From the NCBI RefSeq assembly GCF_001540865.1, contig NC_033634.1, forward strand, positions 734,498-798,497: a stretch of 64,000 bases of DNA, read 5' to 3'. Made by a program: the position numbers and the translations under genes. This document shows positions 49,901 through 60,702 of the stretch, one piece after another (positions within the stretch are counted from its first letter, which is position 1; each line of letters begins with the position of its first letter). Below the pieces are notes generated by a model, which was not told where the DNA came from, ran no database searches, and was given only the letters and a program-made list of their open reading frames with translations. Source of the DNA: Ananas comosus. Lineage: Eukaryota > Streptophyta > Magnoliopsida > Poales > Bromeliaceae.

Positions 49901-52900
49901 ATGAAGGATTGAATTGTTATGGTAGACAAGTTTCAGACGCTAAATTTCTATAATTTAAACTATGGACTTTCAAATGAAATTTGATTCAAGCTAGGGTGAA
50001 ATTATTATGAATTAAAAAAAGAATGTAAGTCAATGAACTACACTCTAGCATGAATTATGCTGTACCATTAAATGACGGCAAAGCTTTAGAGCCTCAATTC
50101 TAACACTGATTGGATGTGACTTCCCCAAGCTCTGCACAACCTTAGCAGTGAGTTCTTTCCTTTCAAGAAGCTTCATCGCCCCATGGCCGCATAATGCTAG
50201 CATAGAGATCAAGAAACTCAATTAACAACAAAACATGAAATAATATATTCCAAATTCGCATGAGGGCAAAGAAAAGCCATACCTAGGGCAGAATAAAGCT
50301 TTAGGACACTAATAGCAATTGAAGAGTCAGGATTCCCACAAAATCTTTCTACTTTAACCATTAACATGTTGTTACTCCAAACATGGTATCTTGCAGAAGG
50401 CCACTTCCATAGTATAGTAGTTAGAAGTGCTGTCATCGCTGTAAAACATTCAATGGGTTGAACTCCACCCACAAATTTTTGCAAAGCATCGGCAATGCTC
50501 CGAATCGTCTTAGTTTTCTCCAGAGCCTCCCAAATTTCCCTGTGATTTGCACCTCTGACCATCCCTAGGTTTGTCAGGATGCAATTCAGTGCAATTGCAC
50601 ATGATGTTGTGATACGCAATTGGTTTAATGACAACAAGCGTGACAGAGAAAAAATAACCTCCAAAACAGGATATTGGCGTACGGAATTCCCAATTGTGGA
50701 AACTAGCTTCTGAGTCGCATCTACGGCCTGGCTCAATATTCTCTCATTTTCTGATTGAAGAATTCCATCCAAAGCAACCAGCATATCCGAAATCGAGTCC
50801 TAGATAGACAATTAATGGCTTAGTAGTCAAAATAGGATAGCAAATGTGCTAACAAATAAAACAAAAAAGTTGATATACCGTACGTCCAAGTATCATTGTA
50901 ACGAAACAAAAAATTAATTCTCAACTAGAAAGGAAGCAATATAGGAACCTCGTTTTATAAAGGGGGGGCAAAACCAGAACACCAACTATGCTGTACCATA
51001 TTAGCTTAAAACTATTTCTCAGAAAGAGTGCTATGAAAAGGACGATGATGTTTCCGATACGAGACTGTCTATCACAAAGGTGAATAAAGTAAGATTGAGC
51101 AATGAAAAATCATTTGTTGCAGAAGAGGACAATACCTTAATTAGAGGATGCTGTGACGGAGCAGAGGACAGGCAGCTGATGAATGCAGCCATTGTTTTAA
51201 GAACATGCGACTGTATTCCAGCATCCGTACATTCCCATTTCTTTACTCTGTTGCCTTGAGACCTGCAACAAGTTACAAAATCATAAGAAATAATCTAATA
51301 TGTCTAGGAAAAGATGCAGAGACCAATAATTCGAGGAACGATCACGTCTAACATAAAACTAGAGTTGCTCTCTACATTTTTTTCTTTCTTTCTTTCCCCC
51401 TAACTAACGTAATCATTTTTCATCACACACAATTTCATGAATGAATTGATCTGAGTAGGATAGTATACATAGGAACAAAACTTCAGAAAATCCAATAAAA
51501 ATCATACATCANATCCCCCTGGAAAAAGCTTCAGAAAGTGAGAGAGAAAGTGGGGTCACTGCTTGAAAGGGAGAGAACAATAGTTAAGGTTTTAGTTTAG
51601 GAGAGAGACAAGAAAAGCATATATATTTAAAATTAAGTCAAAGCTTTTATAATTAAGTTCCAGTTCATCAACCAAATGCTGTGAATCAAAACCAAATTTA
51701 ATGTAAAAGTTGTACCTAGAATAGTTAACTAGAGGCTTGATGGTTAGTATTCGAAGTCTCATGTTCGAAGCCTAATTGGTTTATATTTCTAACTAAATTA
51801 ATTTCTGAAAAAATAAACAAAGTAGCTAGGTAGTAGGCTACCTTTCACTTTCAAAAGAAAAAGAAAAAAGAAAAAAGAAATGTATTAGGTGGAGAGGAAT
51901 GTCCATGCCGAATTAAATTGCTATGATAAAAAAGAACACAGACTCCAAAGGCCCAAACTTTTACAATTACCACAATATTAATAACACAACTAAATAAAAC
52001 AAAAAAAAAAAGAAAAAGGGAAGGAACACGCAAACAAAAATAGTTCGAGTTAGAAAGAGATGAATTTTTTTTAAAAAAAAGGAAGAAAGAGAATAGAATA
52101 CATGAGGGATTAGAATTCACTAATCTGTTCTATTACTCTTCCAAAATAATAATAATAATAATAATTTGTCCTATTATTCCTTGAATAGAAAAAAAAAGAA
52201 AAGAAAAAAGAAAAAAGAGTTGGGTTCTTGGTGCTAGAAAAATTAAATTGGTAATGTAGCCTCCCCGTTAGTGACAACGCCTATGTTATATTTGGTGGGC
52301 TCTTTCAACTCAACGATGGGTGGAGATATTCTATGACTTCTATGTTAACAATTCGTAATAACATACACCACACAAAATATTTGCTGAACAATATTTTAAA
52401 ATTGAAAGAAAATGTAATAGATGCAAGTCATAAATTATAGTGGGAAAGAGAAAGGAGAGGGGGTGGTGCGCATACGTAAGTAGTGATGTAACTAATGTTA
52501 CTATATATGTTACCACACAATTGATTGCATTAAATCTTTGTATTATCTGCTTTGCTTTAAATAATAGTGCATGCACACCAATGAAAGATCAACATCATTA
52601 AATATTATCAATTTATCCAAAAAAAATTGATTTGATGGAGAATGGTCTAAAAATACCATTAGCAATATGCACACTCATATCATGTGTACAACGAAAATTT
52701 GATGAATCATGCCTTATATATATGCTTTGTCAAAGAGGAAACACGAGATATAACGAAATAACAGATCGAACATGAGTCGCTCGTAGCTGTAAGTGTTGAA
52801 CATAAATGATTAAAACATAATTCACTGTTGGTTGGAGCTTTTAGAGACAAAAAATTAATTGATTGTTTCACAGGAAATCTGAGCCAGGATCGGAGTGCCC

Positions 52901-54222
52901 CAAGCTTGAATCTTTTTGGGCTTTATATAGTTCAAAATTCCTTATATTGAGCTTTAATTTGTGGTGAAAATACACACTTTTATGGCCAGGATTTATAGAA
53001 AAACTTTTTACATTCACAGTAAAAACCTATGAATTAAAGTCCCCTTGATTATTTGCCATAAATTATCCAACTAATTAGCAGGAGACACAATGAACCAATA
53101 CTACAAGGTTTCCTGGTGCTATACTTGCAATTAATTACCCATCATATCAAAGTTAAGAAAACGAAAAAATTTGTTATGAAAATTGCTTAGTCTACAAACT
53201 CAGAAACGAATTTAATCCTGCTATCCTCCATCCAAGGGTTTAAACTCTCTCCTCTATAGTTTAAACAATATTTTTTGGGATCCACTAATAATTTTTTAGA
53301 GAGAGAGAGAGAGAGAGAGGTGAGAAAAGTAAGTGTAAAAATAAATCGCATTTTCGTATGTTATTAAATTTCTATAGTCGGTGTTTGGCAAAGAGAAAAT
53401 CAGGAACTCATACTAAAATAGAAGCCCAGCTCACGTAGCTTTAATTCAAACATTTTGATTTAGCTCAAAGGATGTTTTAGAAAATTTTTATTGTTATATA
53501 TGTTGTCTGATGATGTTTTATTATTTACGCGTACTTCAATGGAGATATAAAAGTATGAACAAGGAGAAATAGAAAAGTAAGAACAGGAAAAGAGTCTGGA
53601 CCTTCCATTAATTGTTGTAGAGCATATTACTTGAGATAAGTTACTATTGCATTAACAAGNTTCACTGTGTACAGTGATTATAATATGTACTGCCCGTAAA
53701 AATTGTAGAAACTGCAAAAATTAATAAAAAGAGAAATGGGCCATGAGGGACCCAATCTTGGATTAGGCTGATGCAATGGAGGATCGGTTTTGGATTGGAA
53801 GACGTCTTTCGTAAGAACTCTGGGTCTAGCACCGATCTCATGGGCTCCACGGTCGGGTGCGTCGCTCCCGACCACCCGACCCATTAGCTGGGTTCAAACA
53901 CTTCCTTCCAACCCTGCGTTTGCCTAGATCCTGTCGGCCCGGGGTCTCCGAGTTTGTTTCAGATGGATCTAAGCCGTCGTCTTCTCGATCTCCGCCGCCC
54001 GGCCGCTGCGACTGCCGTTTGCCGTCGTTGCTAACTCCGAGAGCGCGCTCCCTCAGACCCCCGTTAGCTCCTTCTGGATTAATTGTCGCTCTTTTATTCC
54101 CTTTTGTGCTTGTTATTTTGCTATTACACCACCATTGCCATCTAAGCTCCTTTGTTTATTACTCGATCAGGATGCTACACATTAATTACACACACAAACA
54201 CATACGGTAGATCGATGAAACA

Positions 54223-54266
<44 letters not shown>

Positions 54267-56810
54267 ATAAAAGAGAGGGGGTCGGAGATGGTCCGTCGAC
54301 GGCGCGTCACTGGCGCGGCTCCCAGAGGAGGCGGTGGAGCGCTCGCGCCACCGCGACGGCGCGCGGGACCCTGCGGAGCGCCGGCGACACGTGGATGAGG
54401 CCGATCCCGAGGGCGCAGAGTAGGAACAGGAGGACGACGTGGCACGGCGACACCTGCGGCGGGTCCCCGGAGACTGAGAGGGCGTAGATCATGGCGGTGG
54501 CCGAGAGGAGGAGGGTGCGCCCACCCACGTGGAACACGAACTCCTCCATCGGGTGCGCCGGGGCCACGACGACCTGGGTCGGATTCGCCATTGCCCGGGG
54601 TAGTGAGGCTCGCGCGCGTTTGTGTGCGGATTCTGTGCCAAAGGCTCGGCTGCGGGGACCGACATTTTATATATAGAGACGCTGACGCAAGCGGCGGGCC
54701 ATACCAGTCCTAGTATAATATCGCGTTCTGGGAGTGGGGACCGTTTGCGTCAATGCGCTTGGCGCCCCCGTCTCCTGATCTCGGCATTTCGGGTTGCTTT
54801 CGTTTCGTGGGTGTTGTTGGAGAAAAATTTAAAATTCCTTACTTGGTGTGGTGTAGTGTTTGGTTTGACATAGAACTGTAAAAAAAAAATTTCGATGAAA
54901 AAATTTTTTCGTGGAAAAGATATTTTACGTGGTGTAGTGTTTGGTTTGTAGAAAAAGAAAAATAGTTTTCGACGATGGTTGTTTGATTGAAAAATAAAAA
55001 AAAGTAGATAAAAATCTATATAATATATTTTTTATTATATAAATTATTATTATATAATAATTAATATACTATATATATTATTATTATAATTTTTACATAT
55101 AAATTAAATATATTTAAAATTATAATAAATATATTACATAATAGTATATTATATTTAGTATTATAAAATAAATCATTATATTATATAATAATATATATAT
55201 ATATAACACACATAATGAATGAGGGAGAAGTCCACGGGTCATGTGGACTCTCCCTCACGCGGTCCACGAGGTGCAGCTCACCTCGTGGACCGTGTGCTGG
55301 AACAGCCCTGCACCGCGATTTTTCACCGCAAGCTTTTCGTTTTCCGCTCGCCTCGAGAAGAAAACGAAAACCCTTCGTTTTCCGAGAATATGTAAAAGAA
55401 GTTTTCTGGAAAAAAAATTTTACAGACAACCAAACAACAGAAAATTTTTTTTCAACGGAAAATTATTTTCAGAGCAATTTTACGAGGATCCAAACACACC
55501 CTACGTGAAATAACATATTTGCCCTTACAAATATATCCCTTCAAAATCCCCAACTGTTAGAATTATGCAGGAATGTCCTCCCAAAAAATATTTTACCCAA
55601 TAATATAAGAGAGGTAAAAAGCTCAATTTAATTCATTCAGTAAACAGGGTTAAATATTTTACACTTGGTTAGCTATATNTATAATGTGATTAGAATATTA
55701 TTGGTAGATTGAGTATAATTTCTTCTACCTATTTTTCAATCATTAGATGTTCAGAATTGAGCGGTTGCAGGTGAAATAGTAATAATTCAATTGTGAAAAA
55801 TAGATAATAAAAAATAATCCATATACTTCATGTTCATGGGACTCCGTTGCTCTTCCATTCGTAATTACTTTCGATAAACAAATTTAGCTCAAAAGGCTCA
55901 ACGCGACGGCAAATCCACCGTCCATTGATGGGTCCCCTGAAATGGACGGGTAAGATTGTTTAGACGGGAACAACGGGTCCACACGGTCACCACCGGGCGC
56001 ATCGCCACAATGTCGACATGGTTACGACACCACCAAACAACTGGTCACTCCCATCATATTTTACTCATTTACGCGCTATTCTCGGCCAATCACTCGTCAC
56101 TCCCATCATATTTTACTCATTTGTTTGGACACGGTGCCCAGATGGGCGCCGCGTGTGCAGCGGCACCCATCCGCAAAATCATAAAGTATTAAAATGATAA
56201 AGTGAGAAATCACAAGATACTAACTTGATACATTTTAAATCACAGGATATTAAAATGAAAAAAATTGAAAACACAAGCAGGATTTTTGAAGTTTTCCCAA
56301 ATTTGTAATATCAGCCCTTGATTTCGCAATTAAAATTCGTAATATCAGCCTTTGGTGTTCTCTGTTTTTAGCATTAATAGATACTACTACTTTTCATCGA
56401 AAAAGTGGCATAAAATCATAAACCAATTCCGAAAAATATACAAATACCAAAACACAAAAATCAAAAACTACAAACAAAATGGAACTATTTACCTATCTAG
56501 CCTCTTTACAAAAAAATATTCCCTATCTAGCCTTCTTTTGAAAAATATTCCGCATCTAGCCTCATTTTCAAAGATTAANCTATACTCACAATTTACTCAT
56601 CAAATCAAATCAAAAAAAGAAAAGAAATTGATGAATCATATAAAGTAGAAATTGGATGAGAGAGCGATAGAACGGGGATCGTTCGGAGGAGAAAGAGGGG
56701 TACTTGATCCCAAGGGAGAGGGCGTGGTGGAGGCGATGGCGAAGAGCGAGGACGTGGTCGCCGAGCTCGCGCTTCTTCTCCCTCGCCCGCGCCTTCGAAG
56801 ACGAACCCAT
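46939..56810 (-). CDS. armadillo-repeat and BTB/POZ protein, At1g04390-like
   Basis: The architecture is an N-terminal helical ARM-like region followed by two BTB domains. Proteins of this class are thought to act as substrate adaptors for CUL3 ubiquitin ligases; the substrate is unknown. Eight minus-strand exons join without a frame break: 56704-56810, 51136-51262, 50283-50799, 50066-50196, 49174-49607, 47966-49081, 47659-47811 and 46939-47383. They give 1009 residues, close to the Arabidopsis relative. Exon 1 encodes MGSSSKARAREKK through HRLHHALSLGI, and the split lysine codon joins it to SQGNRVKKWECTDAG. BTB 1 lies at about 670-800 (ADVELLLMNG...HGAILAARCPYL, interrupted by a charged insert). 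BTB 2 lies at about 812-910 (DIILEA...HSHKIILSSSCDYLRALFQSGMHE). Intron 1 is 5441 bp and contains a separate small gene, MITE-like sequence and several single Ns. An out-of-frame ATG at 56856 precedes the main start. Confidence 0.9.
51727..51860 (+). mobile_element. degenerate SINE of the same family as 17437 and 63006
   Basis: It retains the order of family blocks: 'gaggcttgatggttagtattcgaagtct', a B-box-like GTTCGAAGCC, 'tttctaactaaattaatttctgaa', and 'gtaggctacctttc' before an A-rich tail. It is more diverged than the other two copies. No clear target duplication is seen. Confidence 0.7.
52285..53275. repeat. duplicated block X, first copy (inside the BTB intron)
   Basis: It aligns in the same orientation with 61375-63657 after removal of a retroelement from the latter. 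Shared landmarks include 'accacacaattgattgcattaaa', 'ttatctgctttg.tttaaataatag' and 'tcacaggaaatctg.gccagga'. The two copies differ by many substitutions and small indels. This copy has the uninterrupted sequence 'aaatgattaaaacataa' where the other carries the retroelement. Non-coding. Confidence 0.88.
53661..54215. repeat. duplicated block T, first copy
   Basis: It begins 'ttcactgtgtacagtgatta' directly after an N and runs to 'gatcgatgaaacaagatata'. It is matched by 57687-58270 with high identity apart from short indels, including a 14-bp stretch, 'tttcagatggatct', absent from the second copy. It lies 3' of the nested small gene. ORFs here on the plus strand have no recognisable domain. Confidence 0.9.
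54307..54591 (-). CDS. small predicted membrane protein, nested in a BTB-gene intron
   Basis: I do not recognise this family. The 94-residue ORF starts MANPTQVVVAPAHPMEEF and has two hydrophobic stretches, about 26-41 (TLLLSATAMIYALSV) and about 51-67 (VVLLFLLCALGIGLIHV). An Arg-rich amphipathic C-terminus contains RRVPRAVAVARALHRL. It has no intron and a GC-rich coding sequence unlike its AT-rich surroundings. On its own strand a TATA box (CTATATATAAA, plus-strand 54665-54675) lies about 75 bp before the ATG. It lies within intron 1 of the BTB gene, in the same orientation. A near-identical but interrupted copy lies at 59140-60025. The intact frame and promoter argue for a real gene; expression is unproven. 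An intronless retained fragment is the alternative. Confidence 0.6.
   Translation of the reverse strand: MANPTQVVVAPAHPMEEFVFHVGGRTLLLSATAMIYALSVSGDPPQVSPCHVVLLFLLCALGIGLIHVSPALRRVPRAVAVARALHRLLWEPRQ
54665..54675 (-). promoter_or_regulatory. TATA box of the nested small gene
   Basis: CTATATATAAA on the minus strand lies about 75 bp upstream of the ATG at 54591. It is followed by a GC-rich leader with an earlier ATG (ATGTCGGTCCCC) immediately after it. The identical element is kept in the second gene copy at about 60099-60110. Confidence 0.55.
54852..55504. mobile_element. AT-rich MITE-like element with internal double hairpin
   Basis: The left end 'gtagtgtttggtttg' and the reverse-complemented right end 'gtagggtgtgtttggatcc' resemble each other. 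Sub-terminal segments also pair ('aaattttttcgtgg' against 'gaaaaaaaattttacag'). The middle carries two strong hairpins at 55221-55254 and 55261-55291. No ORF or clear target duplication is seen. Superfamily unassigned. Confidence 0.4.
55261..55291. repeat. perfect 13-bp-arm palindrome
   Basis: GGTCCACGAGGTG (55261-55273) and CACCTCGTGGACC (55279-55291) are exact inverted repeats around CAGCT. A second, slightly imperfect hairpin (gagggagaagtccac / gtggactctccctc) sits just before it at about 55221-55254. Confidence 0.95.
56482..56578. repeat. left arm of a dispersed inverted repeat (partner 58367-58462)
   Basis: 'gaactatttacctatctag' through 'cctcattttcaaagatta' is the reverse complement of 58367-58462 with few differences. 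The copies lie on either side of BTB exon 1, and both run into an N at or near their outer end (56579 and 58340). Confidence 0.85.
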
Positions 56811-57680
56811 CGCCGGAACTAAGACTCAGGCGAGAGCGCACTGCGGAGACCGACATTAACGTTGATCGTCACCCATAACACTAATAAAGCTAAGCTATGG
56901 GGCGGATCGGATCGGATCGGATCGGATGAGGATCGGGTCTTGTATTTTGGCCCATTAGGTTCCCCGCGACTCCGGCCTGGACGGTTCAGATGTGTTGGAT
57001 CCAATCGTGCGGCGCGCAAGTCCTATGTGTCGGCCCAATACTTTTTTTTTATTTTTAAATTTGTAATATATGTATTTTAAACTTTTTTATTAAAAAAAAA
57101 TTACGACCATTAAAGTTTGTATTATCAGTCTTTGATTTCACTATTAAAAATTCATAATATCAGCCTTAGGTGTTCTCTATTTTTAGCATTAATAGATACT
57201 ACTTTTTTTCGAAAAACTAGCATAAAAACATAAACTGATTCCGAAAAATATGCAAAGACCAAAACACAAAAATCAAAAACTACAAATAGAAAGATAAAAC
57301 ACATTGCAACGAGGGTGCTGCGTCTCATCGGTGATTACGATTAAACTAGATATAAATCTTACATACTCTTTCCCTAATTTTTTTTTTAATACTAATTTTT
57401 TGAATGTACCAATAATATTTTTTAATAATTAATTACAGGAGTCCATAGGGGAAGAAGTCAAAGAGGCACTCCAAAAATAAAATAAAACTTCCATTAATTG
57501 TAGAAGCCTATCCAAAATATGCCTCCGTTGCGTACCTAAGCACCAAATCTTTAGAGAGGGATGAGAAAATTGAGGTAGCTAGAGGGATGAGGATTGGGGG
57601 ATTAGAAGTAGGGAAGAGAAGAATTGGGAAAGAAGAAGAAGTTTGAGGAAGAAGATACTAACTAACTTTATTTCATTGAT
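56811..57680. other. 5' leader and promoter region of the BTB gene plus repeat sequence
   Basis: A (GGATC)n minisatellite lies at 56902-56929, in the presumed leader or promoter. Sequence at 57140-57290 repeats 56325-56475 in direct orientation ('tagcattaatagatactac', 'ccaaaacacaaaaatcaaa'). The stretch at 57291-57385 recurs at 58470-58558. No other gene was found. Confidence 0.6.
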
Positions 57681-57686
57681 AATATT

Positions 57687-58270
57687 TCACTGTGTACAGT
57701 GATTATTTGTACTGCCCCTTTACATATATTGAAATGTAAAAATGGTAGAAATAGTGAACTAAGCTGCAAAAATTAATAAAAAGAGAAATGGGCCATGAGG
57801 GACCCAATCTTGGATTAGGCTGATGCAATGGAGGATCGGTTTTGGATTGGAAGACGTCTTTCGTAAGTAATCTGGGTCTAGCACCGATGCATTGTTAGGC
57901 TTGTCTCATGGGCTCCGCGGTCGGGTGCGTCGCTCCCGACCACCCGACCCATTAGCTGGGCTCAAACACTTCCTTCCAACCCTGCGTTTGCCTAGATCCT
58001 GTCGGCCCGGGATCTCCGAGTTTGTCGTCTTCTCGATCTCCGCCGCCCGGCCGCTGCGACTGCCGTTTGCCGTCGTTGCTAACTCCAAGAGCGCGCTCCC
58101 TCAGACCCCCGTGAGCTCCTTCTGGATTAATTGTCGCTCTTTTATCCCCTTTTGTGCTTGCTATTTTGCTATTACACCACCATATTGCCATCTAAGCTCC
58201 TTTGTTTACTACTCGATCAGGATGCTACACATTACACACACACAAACACATACGGTAGATCGATGAAACA
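57687..58270. repeat. duplicated block T, second copy
   Basis: It matches 53661-54215 closely, from 'ttcactgtgtacagtgatta' to 'cgatgaaacaagatata', and is followed by an (AT)n tract and an N at 58340. The tail of this block (the 'cacaaacacat.cggtag' segment) occurs again at 59040-59075, just before the second gene copy. Confidence 0.9.
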
Positions 58271-58339
<69 letters not shown>

Positions 58340-59098
58340 NAAGAAATTAATTTCTCTTTTTTTCTCTAATCTTTGAAAATGAGGCTAGATGGGGAATATT
58401 TTTCAAAAGGAGGCTAGATAGGGAATATTCTTTTGTAAAGAGGCTAGATAGGTAAATAGTTCAACAAAATGATAAAACACATTGCAAGGAGGAAGCCATG
58501 TCTTATTGGTGATTACGCTTAAAACTAGGTATAAATCTTATTCCTCACCTAATTTTTTTTTTAGTGGGCACCGAATCTTTGTATGTACTTCACGAGAACA
58601 AGCTAGGAAGACAAAAATCTAGTAGACACAATTCCCAAACTACGACCCCCATGAAAGAAAAAAAAAAAAAGAGTTCTCTGTACTTTTAGAGAGAGAGAGA
58701 GAGAAAAAATAAAGAAAGCGGAAGGGTGGCCATCGGATGGGCCACGTGGTGCCCATCCGCGCAGTCCCCAAACTATTAGTTTGGGGATGTGTCCACCAAA
58801 TTTTTGTCCAAGCTAGCGGGGTGGAGGGAATCCAAACTTCACAGTGCTATATCATCGAAACTACTATATATATACATATTAAATCTTCTCCATATATAAC
58901 ATTAATTCCATATATAATACCACAACAATCAGTCATGCCACAACCCATAAAGAAAAAAAAAAAAAGAAACCAAAGAAGAAGAAGAAGAAGAAGAAGAAAA
59001 CCACGCAGGACATAGGTGTAAAACATGGCACACATTACACACTCACAAACACATGCGTGCGGTAGATGAAACAAGAGATATAGATAGATAGATAGATA
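58271..59098. other. insert between block T' and the second gene copy
   Basis: It has an (AT)n tract and N at 58340, the right arm of the inverted repeat (58367-58462), a segment repeated from 57291-57385, a (GAA)n microsatellite at about 58976-58998 and (GATA)n at about 59080-59103. No coding sequence is recognised. Confidence 0.6.
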
Positions 59099-59139
59099 GA
59101 TATAAAGAGAGGGGTCGGAGATGGTCCGTCGACGGCGCG

Positions 59140-59860
59140 TCACTGGCGCGGCTCCCAGAGGAGGCGGTGGAGCGCTCGCGCCACCGCGACGGCGCGCGGG
59201 ACCCTGCGGAGCGCCGGCGACACGTGGATGAGCCCGATCCTGAGGGCGCAGAGCAGGAACAGGAGGACGACGTGGGACGGGGACACCTGCGGCGGGTCCC
59301 CGGAGACTGACGGAAGCAGATGGCTATAAGATCGTGCAGTGCTACATACACATTCCATTCCAATAGGGAACGTATATATATATTCTACAACTTCAACTTG
59401 GTAATCCAACGGTTGGGAATCATTTAAATTTTTTTTATGAAAAAATACTTGTTAACATCACCCCCTATTTTTAGAGAGAGAAAGCTTGAGTGGTTAAGAA
59501 ATATAGCCGTTAAATCAAAAAAAAAAAAGAAGGGTGAAAATAAAATTCATTAATAGTCCCGTGTTTCTTTGAAGAATAATAAAATGAGTTTTGTTGAGTG
59601 AAAGAAGAGGGAGGATCCCAAACGACGTTTTGATTGGGTAGTTCGTTCCTCCAAGTCAAAAAAAAGAAAAATGGTGGGGTCCGTCCTATATATGTATCAT
59701 GATTAATTAGTGCATGAAATATATAAGAAAGAAACAATAATTAATTAGTGCATGAAATATACATAGCAGAAGTGTGAGGCGGATAATATATATATAGAAA
59801 TTATGCTACTAATAATATATTCTAGTAGAATTAGATATGCTTAGAAGAAGAAGAAGAAGA

Positions 59861-59900
<40 letters not shown>

Positions 59901-60025
59901 NCGGAGACTGAGAGGGCGTAGATCATGGCGGTGGCCGAGAGGAGGAGGGTGCGCCCACCCACGTGGAACACGAACTCCTCCATCGGGTGCGCCGGGGCCA
60001 CGACGACCTGGGTCGGATTCGCCAT
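59140..60025 (-). pseudogene. second copy of the small membrane-protein gene, split by a 591-bp insert
   Basis: On the minus strand, 59902-60025 encodes the N-terminal 41 residues identically to the copy at 54307-54591. 59140-59310 encodes the C-terminal part, with at least two substitutions (SPSHVV for SPCHVV, ALRIG for ALGIG). Between them lies an insert at 59311-59901 that ends in a long (AT)n tract and a single N. The 10-bp CGGAGACTGA occurs on both sides (59301-59310 and 59902-59911) but only once in the intact copy, as expected of a target site duplication. The promoter and TATA box are preserved upstream. As written the frame is broken. If the insert were spliced or were an assembly error, the gene could be intact. 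Confidence 0.75.
59311..59901. mobile_element. insert with 10-bp flanking direct repeat
   Basis: This is non-coding AT-rich sequence, flanked by CGGAGACTGA, the size of duplication typical of Mutator-like elements. It contains two near-identical stretches, 'ttaattagtgcatgaaatata', near 59703 and 59741. No clear terminal inverted repeats are visible, and the N inside (AT)n at its right end leaves the boundary uncertain. Confidence 0.45.
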
Positions 60026-60555
60026 TGCCCGGGGTAGTGAGGCTCGCGCGCGTTTGTGTGCGGATTCTGTGCCAAAGGCTCGGCTGCGGGGACCGACATT
60101 TTATATATAGAGACGCTGACGCAAGCGGCGGGCCATACCAGTCCTAGTATAATATCGCGTTCTGGGAGTGGGGACCGTTTGCGTCAATGCGCTTGGCGCC
60201 CCCGTCTCCTGATCTCGGCATTTCGGGTTGCTTTCGTTTCGTGGGTGTTGTTGGAGGAAAATTTAAAATTCCTTACTTGGTGTGGTTTAGTGTTTGGTTG
60301 GGCTTTTTTATAAAATAACCCTCTAAAAAATTGTAATTGGCAAAATAACCATATGAAAATTTTATTTGTAAAACTAACCCTCCTTTCGCCATGTAGGCGC
60401 CACGTCAGAATTTTCTTATAAAGACGGTGAATCGTTCGCCGTTTTCTTTTATTTCTTTTAAAGGCGGTGAATCGTTCACCACTTTTTCCAATTTCTTTTA
60501 AAAACGGTAAATCATTCACCGCCTTTCACTTATTTACTGTTTCTTTCTATATCTC

Positions 60556-60702
60556 ATATAATCTTAACAACTTTTAAATCCTAATAATTTATCCATATAA
60601 TTTCATATAAAAGCAGTTAAGATTATATGAAATTATATAGATAAATTATTAGGATTTAAAAGTTGTTAAGATTATATNNNNNNNNNNNNNNNNNNNNNNN
60701 NN
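60556..60702. repeat. 55-bp-arm palindrome abutting an assembly gap
   Basis: Left arm 60556-60610 and right arm 60623-60677 are nearly perfect inverted repeats around 'aagcagttaaga'. The right arm runs directly into 25 Ns (60678-60702). Just upstream, 'ggtgaatcgttcgccg/ggtgaatcgttcacc' words repeat three times (60425-60520), typical of a non-autonomous DNA transposon. Confidence 0.9.

Larger units (their letters stand above)
51263..56703 (-). other. 5.4-kb first intron of the BTB gene, packed with repeats and a nested gene
   Basis: In plus-strand order it holds a degenerate SINE (about 51727-51860), a block that recurs at 61.4-63.7 kb (about 52285-53275), a block that recurs at 57.7-58.3 kb (53661-54215), an (AT)n tract, the nested small gene (54307-54591), an AT-rich MITE-like element (about 54852-55504), and a segment whose parts recur at 57.1-57.3 kb and, inverted, at 58.4 kb. 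Single Ns at 51512, 53660, 55679 and 56579 mark uncertain joins. Confidence 0.8.

Noticed and set aside
53857..54210. Plus-strand 117-codon ORF in block T and its copy at 57.9 kb
   Set aside because: The two copies differ by indels that change the frame, and no domain is recognised, so selection for coding is not supported.
54152..54487. ORFs with YIYIYI runs (also near 58.2 and 59.9 kb)
   Set aside because: They are translations of (AT)n microsatellites.
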